Assembly (NCBI GenBank): GCA_016721465.1
Contig: JADKIA010000009.1
Location: 248,001 to 312,000 of the forward strand
DNA from: Ideonella sp.
GTDB lineage: Bacteria; Pseudomonadota; Gammaproteobacteria; Burkholderiales; Burkholderiaceae_C
DNA length: 64,000 nucleotides
Direction: 5' to 3'
The translations under genes and the position numbers were made by a program. The notes below the pieces were generated by a model. It was not told where the DNA came from, did no database searches, and saw only the letters and a program-made list of their open reading frames with translations. Shown piece by piece: positions 59,960 to 64,000 of the stretch (the stretch's first letter is position 1; each line of letters opens with the position of its first letter).

Positions 59960-61252
59960 TCAGGCGTGGCGCAGCGTGAACTGCACGACGTCGGTGCTGC
60001 CGGTGTCGAACGCGGCCTCGCAATAGGCCAGGTACAGGTCCCAGGTGCGCATGAAGGCCTCGTCGAAGCCCTGCGCGCGGATGGTGACGGCCTGCGCGTG
60101 GAAGCCCGCGCGCCAGCGGCGCAGGGTCTCGGCATAGTCGGGTCCGAAGGCCAGGGTGTTGTCCACCACCAGCCCGGCGCGTGCAGCGGCGCGGCTGAAC
60201 TCGCCCGGGCTGGGCAGCAGCCCGCCGGGAAAGATGTATTGCTGGATGAAGTCGGTGGACTTCACGTAGCGCTCGAACAACTCGTCGCGGATGGTGATGG
60301 TCTGGATGCAGGCCCGGCCGCCGGGCTTGAGTTGGCGCTTGACCGTCTCGAAGAAGGTGGGCCAGTACTCGCGGCCCACGGCCTCGAACATCTCGATGGA
60401 CACCACGGCGTCGAAGGGCTCGTCGCTCAGATCGCGGTAGTCCTGCAGGCGCAGGTCGGTGCGCTCGCTCAGGCCGGCACGCGCCATGCGCTGCTGCGCG
60501 AATTCAAGCTGCTCGGTCGACAAGGTCAGACCGGTGAGGTGCGCACGTCGCTCGCCGGCCACGGCCTCGGCCACCGCACCCCAGCCGCAGCCGATCTCCA
60601 GCACCCGCTGGCCAGGTGCCACGCGGGCCTCGTCGAGCGCGCGCCCGACCTTGGCCGCCTGGGCCTGCGGCAGCGGGTGCGAGCGCTGGCCGTCGAACCA
60701 GGCGCTGGAGTAGTTCATGCTCTCGTCCAGCCACTGCCGGTAGAAGGCATTGCCGATGTCGTAGTGGGCGTGGATGTTGCGGCGGCTGCCGCTGCGGCTG
60801 TTGCGGTGCAGCGCATGCCGGATGCGGTAGAGCAGGCGGCCCCAGGCGCTGCCGTAGATCACGGCGTCGAGGCGCTCGCGGTTCAGGTTGAGCAGGCGCA
60901 GCAGGCCGGGCAGGTCGGGCGAGCTCCAGTGGCCCTGGATGCGGCCTTCGGCGAAACCGATGTCGCCGGATTTCAGCGCCGCACTGCAGGCACGCCAATC
61001 GTGAAGGCGCAGCAGCGCCGCGGGTTGTGCACCGGGCGTGCCGAAATGGCGCAGGCTGCCATCGGGCAGCTGCACGTCCAGGCGCCCGACCTGCAGCCGC
61101 TGCAGCAGGCGAAACACGGCGCGTCCCGAGGCCGGTATCGGGGCCGCGTGCGCGCACCCGGCCGGTCGAGTGGCGTGCGCGTGCCGGCTGGCCGACTGGT
61201 CGAGCTGCGCGCGCAGCGGCAAGGCGCTGCGCGATGTGGCGGTGTTGGGCAT
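59960..61252 (-). CDS. CFA-synthase-family SAM-dependent fatty-acid methyltransferase
   Basis: The 430-residue protein has an N-terminal CFA-type helical domain and a SAM domain (VLEIGCGWGAVAEAVAGERR, about residue 215; VVSIEMFEAVGREYWPTFFE). It matches cyclopropane-fatty-acyl-phospholipid synthases and the UfaM-type methyltransferases of furan-fatty-acid synthesis. It uses SAM to modify an unsaturated acyl chain in the membrane lipid. The neighbours DUF1365 and FAD oxidoreductase are usual partners. Confidence 0.85.
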   Translation of the reverse strand: MPNTATSRSALPLRAQLDQSASRHAHATRPAGCAHAAPIPASGRAVFRLLQRLQVGRLDVQLPDGSLRHFGTPGAQPAALLRLHDWRACSAALKSGDIGFAEGRIQGHWSSPDLPGLLRLLNLNRERLDAVIYGSAWGRLLYRIRHALHRNSRSGSRRNIHAHYDIGNAFYRQWLDESMNYSSAWFDGQRSHPLPQAQAAKVGRALDEARVAPGQRVLEIGCGWGAVAEAVAGERRAHLTGLTLSTEQLEFAQQRMARAGLSERTDLRLQDYRDLSDEPFDAVVSIEMFEAVGREYWPTFFETVKRQLKPGGRACIQTITIRDELFERYVKSTDFIQQYIFPGGLLPSPGEFSRAAARAGLVVDNTLAFGPDYAETLRRWRAGFHAQAVTIRAQGFDEAFMRTWDLYLAYCEAAFDTGSTDVVQFTLRHA

Positions 61253-61288
61253 GGTCGTGGTGGGGTTGGAATCGCCGACGGTGATCGA

Positions 61289-62098
61289 TCAGCGCGAGAC
61301 CCAGGCCGCCGGCGGCTCGGGTTTGCGGTGCAAGGGCGTGCGCTTGAGCCACAGTCGCAGGGCCTGCACATGGATGCGCGCCACCACGCCCAGCGTCAGC
61401 AGCGGCATGCGCAGGCACAGGCCAAGCACGGCACGCAAAGTGAGCGCACTGAGCCGCCCGCTGACGCTGGTCTGCAGCAGCGGGCCCTCGTCGTTGTCGT
61501 GGTCCACGCGCGCAACGGTGCAAGCGCCATGGGGCGAGTCGGCATCGGTGCGGTGAAAGCGAAAGCGGTAGCGCCCCTGCACGCTGCAGAAGGGCGAGAC
61601 GTGGAACACCTTGTCGGCCACGCATTCGCGGCCGTAGGCCAGCCTGGGGCCATGCAGCAGGTAGGCATGCCGCTCACCAAAGGTGTTGTTCACCTCGGCC
61701 ACCACGGCCTTGAGCGTGCCGTCCGCCGCATGCGCGTACCAGAAGCTCACCGGCTTGAAGGCAAAGCCCCACACCCGAGGGTAGGTGTGCAGCCAGGCCT
61801 CGCCGTCGGCGTCGGTGATGCCGGCATCGCGCAGCAGGGCATCGAGCCAGGCGAGTGCGTCGTCCCCGCCCAGGCCGTGGTCGCGGTGCTGAAAGCTCAC
61901 CAATCCGGGCCGGTTGATGGCCAGGCCCGGTACGGGCCGGCCTGCTCGGGCGCGCAGGCTGCGCATCGGCAGCATCACGAACCAGGTGGGGTAGGCGAAC
62001 GCGTGGCGCACCGGGCGCAGCCGCGTGTGGCGCACCTGGCCGATGCCGAGCAGCGGCTGTGCCTGGGCTGGGTCGACGGCAGCAGCTGCGGCGTTCAT
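61289..62098 (-). CDS. DUF1365 family protein
   Basis: ATG 62098 is preferred to 62125 (extra nine residues without motif). The 269-residue protein has the DUF1365 pattern: VRHTRLRPVRHAFAYPTWFV near the start, and WGFAFKPVSFWYAHAADGTL. DUF1365 genes usually lie between the FAD oxidoreductase and CFA-type genes, as here; the biochemical role is not established. Confidence 0.85.
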   Translation of the reverse strand: MNAAAAAVDPAQAQPLLGIGQVRHTRLRPVRHAFAYPTWFVMLPMRSLRARAGRPVPGLAINRPGLVSFQHRDHGLGGDDALAWLDALLRDAGITDADGEAWLHTYPRVWGFAFKPVSFWYAHAADGTLKAVVAEVNNTFGERHAYLLHGPRLAYGRECVADKVFHVSPFCSVQGRYRFRFHRTDADSPHGACTVARVDHDNDEGPLLQTSVSGRLSALTLRAVLGLCLRMPLLTLGVVARIHVQALRLWLKRTPLHRKPEPPAAWVSR

Positions 62099-62129
62099 GG
62101 CGTGGTCCTGCGCGCGGTGCGGCACGGGT

Positions 62130-63497
62130 TCAGGCCGCCAGCGCCTGCGTGCCGCGCCTGCGCATCGCCTGCACCACCTCGAGCGCGGACTTCAACCCGT
62201 CCTCGTGAAACCCATAACCCGTCCAGGCACCGCAGAACCAGGTGTGGCGCCGGCCCTGCAGCGACGGCACCTGCTGCTGCGCCGCGATGGCAGCGGCGTC
62301 GAACACCGGGTGGTCGTACTGGAAGCGGGCGATCACCTGGTCGGCCTGCGGTTCGCGCAGCGGGTTGAGCGACACCAGCACCGGCTGCCGGAAAGGCAGC
62401 GGCTGCAGCTGGTTGATCAGGTAGTGCAGGCAAACGCCATGGCCGTTCTCCTGGTGCGCCGGTGCGTGCTCGTAGTTCCAGGCCGCCCAGGCGCGTTGGT
62501 GGCGCGGCAGCAGGGCGGTGTCGGTGTGCAGCAACGCGCGGTTGGGCCGATACCGGATGGCGCCGAGCACTGCACGCTCCTGGGCGCTCGCATCCGCGCC
62601 CAGCAGGCGCAGGGCCTGGTCGCTGTGACAGGCCAGGATCAGATCGTCGAAGTGCTCCTGCCCGCGGGCCGTTTGCACGTGCACGCCGGCGCCGCCAGGT
62701 TCGCGCCGCACGGCCAGCACCGGGGTGGCCAGGCGCACCTCGCCAATGCGCTCGAGCATGCGCGTCACATATTGGCGCGATCCGCCGCGCACTGTCATCC
62801 ACTGCGGGCGGTCGCTGATCTGCAGCAGGCCGTGGTTGTGGCAGAAGCGGATCATCGTGGCCACCGGAAAACGCAGCATCTGGTCGGTCGGGCAGGACCA
62901 GATGCAGCCGATCATCGGCAGGAAGTACCAGCGTCGGAACGCCGACGAGAAGCGGTGTTCGTCCAGGAACTCGCCGATGCTTTGTTGCAGTGCAGCTTCG
63001 GCGCCCCGCACCGCCAGCTGGGTGGTGACCCGGTTGAATCGCAGCACCTCCCACAGCATGCCGATGAATCGTGGGTCGACGAGGTTGCGGCGCTGCGCAA
63101 ACACCGCGTCGAGGTTGCGCCCGCTCCACTCCAGCGCGCCACCCTCGGCCTGCACGGAAAAGGACATGTCCGACGGCGCCGTGGTCACGCCCAGCTGCTC
63201 GAACAGGGCGATCAGCCGCGGGTAGGTGCGCTGGTTGAGCACCAGGAAGCCGGTGTCCACGCCATGGGTCAGCGGCTGGCCGTCGGCGCCGGGCAGGGTC
63301 ACGTCCACGGTGTTGGCGTGGCCACCGGCCCGGGCGTCGGCCTCGAACAGCGTGACCCGGCAGGGCTCGTGCGCCGGACTGCCCAGCAGGCCGAGGCGGC
63401 TGCCGGGCCCGAACGCCGAGTCGCGAGGTGCCGGGCTCAGGTGCCAGGCGGCGGCCAGTCCGGCGATGCCGGCGCCGATGACGGCGACGCGCCGCAT
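62130..63497 (-). CDS. FAD-dependent amine-oxidase-like oxidoreductase
   Basis: The 455-residue protein starts with the dinucleotide motif MRRVAVIGAGIAGLAAAWHL and has LILACHSDQALRLLGADA and LFVGE-like C-terminal part (CGAWTGYGFHEDGLKSALEV). It belongs to the NAD/FAD-binding group found with DUF1365 and CFA genes, which includes desaturase-like UfaD. It is the promoter-proximal gene of the cluster, starting 102 nt from the inverted repeat at 63599. Confidence 0.85.
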   Translation of the reverse strand: MRRVAVIGAGIAGLAAAWHLSPAPRDSAFGPGSRLGLLGSPAHEPCRVTLFEADARAGGHANTVDVTLPGADGQPLTHGVDTGFLVLNQRTYPRLIALFEQLGVTTAPSDMSFSVQAEGGALEWSGRNLDAVFAQRRNLVDPRFIGMLWEVLRFNRVTTQLAVRGAEAALQQSIGEFLDEHRFSSAFRRWYFLPMIGCIWSCPTDQMLRFPVATMIRFCHNHGLLQISDRPQWMTVRGGSRQYVTRMLERIGEVRLATPVLAVRREPGGAGVHVQTARGQEHFDDLILACHSDQALRLLGADASAQERAVLGAIRYRPNRALLHTDTALLPRHQRAWAAWNYEHAPAHQENGHGVCLHYLINQLQPLPFRQPVLVSLNPLREPQADQVIARFQYDHPVFDAAAIAAQQQVPSLQGRRHTWFCGAWTGYGFHEDGLKSALEVVQAMRRRGTQALAA

Positions 63498-63598
63498 GGC
63501 TCAGGCCTTCCCAAGGGCTTCAACCCCCTGACAGATGCCCGCGTCACGCCAGCCGGATGGGATGCCCCGGCCCGGAACGATTGAGGAGTTGTTCATAG

Positions 63599-63613
63599 TT
63601 TGTCCTAGACAAA
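63599..63613. promoter_or_regulatory. Perfect TTTGTC-CTA-GACAAA inverted repeat
   Basis: A 15-bp perfect palindrome (6-3-6) lies between the divergent FAD oxidoreductase and MerR-type genes. MerR proteins often bind palindromes in the spacer of the promoter they control, so this is a good candidate for self- and cluster regulation by the gene at 63731. Confidence 0.6.
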
Positions 63614-63730
63614 TATACATTCGAAGGCGATGATACGGCGAAATACAAATCCTTGTCGACGACACAATCGGGCTCGGCATGTTTGCCGGCCCACCTTGCC
63701 TTCCAGACCGCCCACCCCATCGCCCACCCC

Positions 63731-64000
63731 ATGAAACCCGGCCCCTTCCCCGATGGCCTGCGGCTGAACATCGCTGCCGTCGAGCGCGAAACCCGCATCG
63801 GCAAGGACACGCTGCGGGTGTGGGAGCGCCGTTACGGTTTCCCGCTGCCCGAGCGCGATGTCCATGGCGAGCGCCTGTATCCGCCCGACCAGGTGGAGCG
63901 CCTGCACCTCGTGCGGCGCCTGCTCGACGCGGGCCACCGGCCGGGCCGCGTGGTGCCGATGAACCTAGCCGGCCTGCGCGAGCTGGGCCAGACCGCGCCG
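63731..64000 (+). CDS. MerR-family regulator, LitR/CarH-like, cut by window end
   Basis: The 90 visible residues are a MerR DNA-binding domain (LNIAAVERETRIGKDTLRVW, then ERRYGFPLPERDVHGERLYP). LitR/CarH-type regulators carry a C-terminal B12-binding light sensor, which would lie outside the window, so the sensor is not seen. The location next to DUF1365/CFA genes is typical of the LitR group. The first start with a complete HTH is ATG 63731. Confidence 0.7.
   Translation, partial: MKPGPFPDGLRLNIAAVERETRIGKDTLRVWERRYGFPLPERDVHGERLYPPDQVERLHLVRRLLDAGHRPGRVVPMNLAGLRELGQTAP

Overview
This window is GC-rich chromosomal DNA of a sulfur-oxidising betaproteobacterium, most likely a Burkholderiales member of the Leptothrix/Rubrivivax type. 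The placement rests on codon use, intergenic hairpin style and gene content; it was not tested by alignment. The central feature is a nearly complete lithotrophic sulfur-oxidation island of about 43 kb. It holds a reverse dissimilatory sulfite reductase (rDsr) operon and a soxCDYZAXB operon, with accessory electron-transfer modules between them. No rRNA, tRNA, CRISPR array or transposase gene was seen, and no gap between genes exceeds about 300 bases.

Layout. 0-5 kb: the tail of a TolB/FlgO-TPR protein, a PAP2/haloperoxidase-like protein with long Gly-Ser-Ala and Ala-Ser repeats, and a subtilisin-like protease; much of this stretch is visibly less GC-rich. 5-13.6 kb: a LuxR regulator, two damaged or frameshifted reading frames, a crotonase, an unknown secreted protein, and a small glycosyltransferase/PIG-L deacetylase/methyltransferase group. 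13.7-20 kb (minus strand): a nine-gene accessory operon divergent from dsrA. It encodes a Cas6/Cmx6-like protein with no CRISPR array, a one-cysteine DsrC paralogue, a TauD-type dioxygenase, an HTH-ferredoxin-reductase fusion, an S24-like protein with a Cys/His decapeptide repeat, and four unrecognised proteins. 20.2-34.4 kb (plus): dsrABEFHC, a 122-nt palindromic element, dsrMK, a sulfide:quinone oxidoreductase gene, dsrLJOPN, a cysteine-poor DsrC paralogue and an SCP-2-like protein. 34.4-36.3 kb: a NarX/NarL-type two-component pair. 36.5-38.5 kb: a second DsrMK-like membrane pair. 38.7-42.9 kb: a TauE/SafE exporter, a small membrane protein, a tandem Usp, an AhpD-Rieske fusion and a FadL porin. 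43-47 kb (minus): an octaheme cytochrome, cytochrome b, cytochrome c and triple-rhodanese operon, divergent from a YeeE/TsuA-like transporter. 48.3-55.3 kb (minus): soxCDYZAXB, divergent from a TehA/SLAC1 exporter and a secreted DsrE-like protein. 57-64 kb: a lipid and light or oxidative-stress type cluster (FAD oxidoreductase, DUF1365, CFA-type methyltransferase, chalcone-isomerase-like, MFS, SDR), divergent from a MerR-type regulator cut by the window end.

How it fits together. Sox proteins would oxidise thiosulfate in the periplasm. SQR would oxidise sulfide. Sulfane sulfur in the cytoplasm would pass through DsrEFH and DsrC to DsrAB/DsrL, with electrons moving through DsrMKJOP to quinone. 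The sulfite formed could be exported by the TauE/SafE- and TehA-like carriers. Four divergent intergenic regions (upstream of dsrA, the second dsrMK pair, the octaheme operon and soxC) carry near-identical inverted repeats of the form ATACC(C)...GGGTAT. This suggests one shared sulfur regulon operator.
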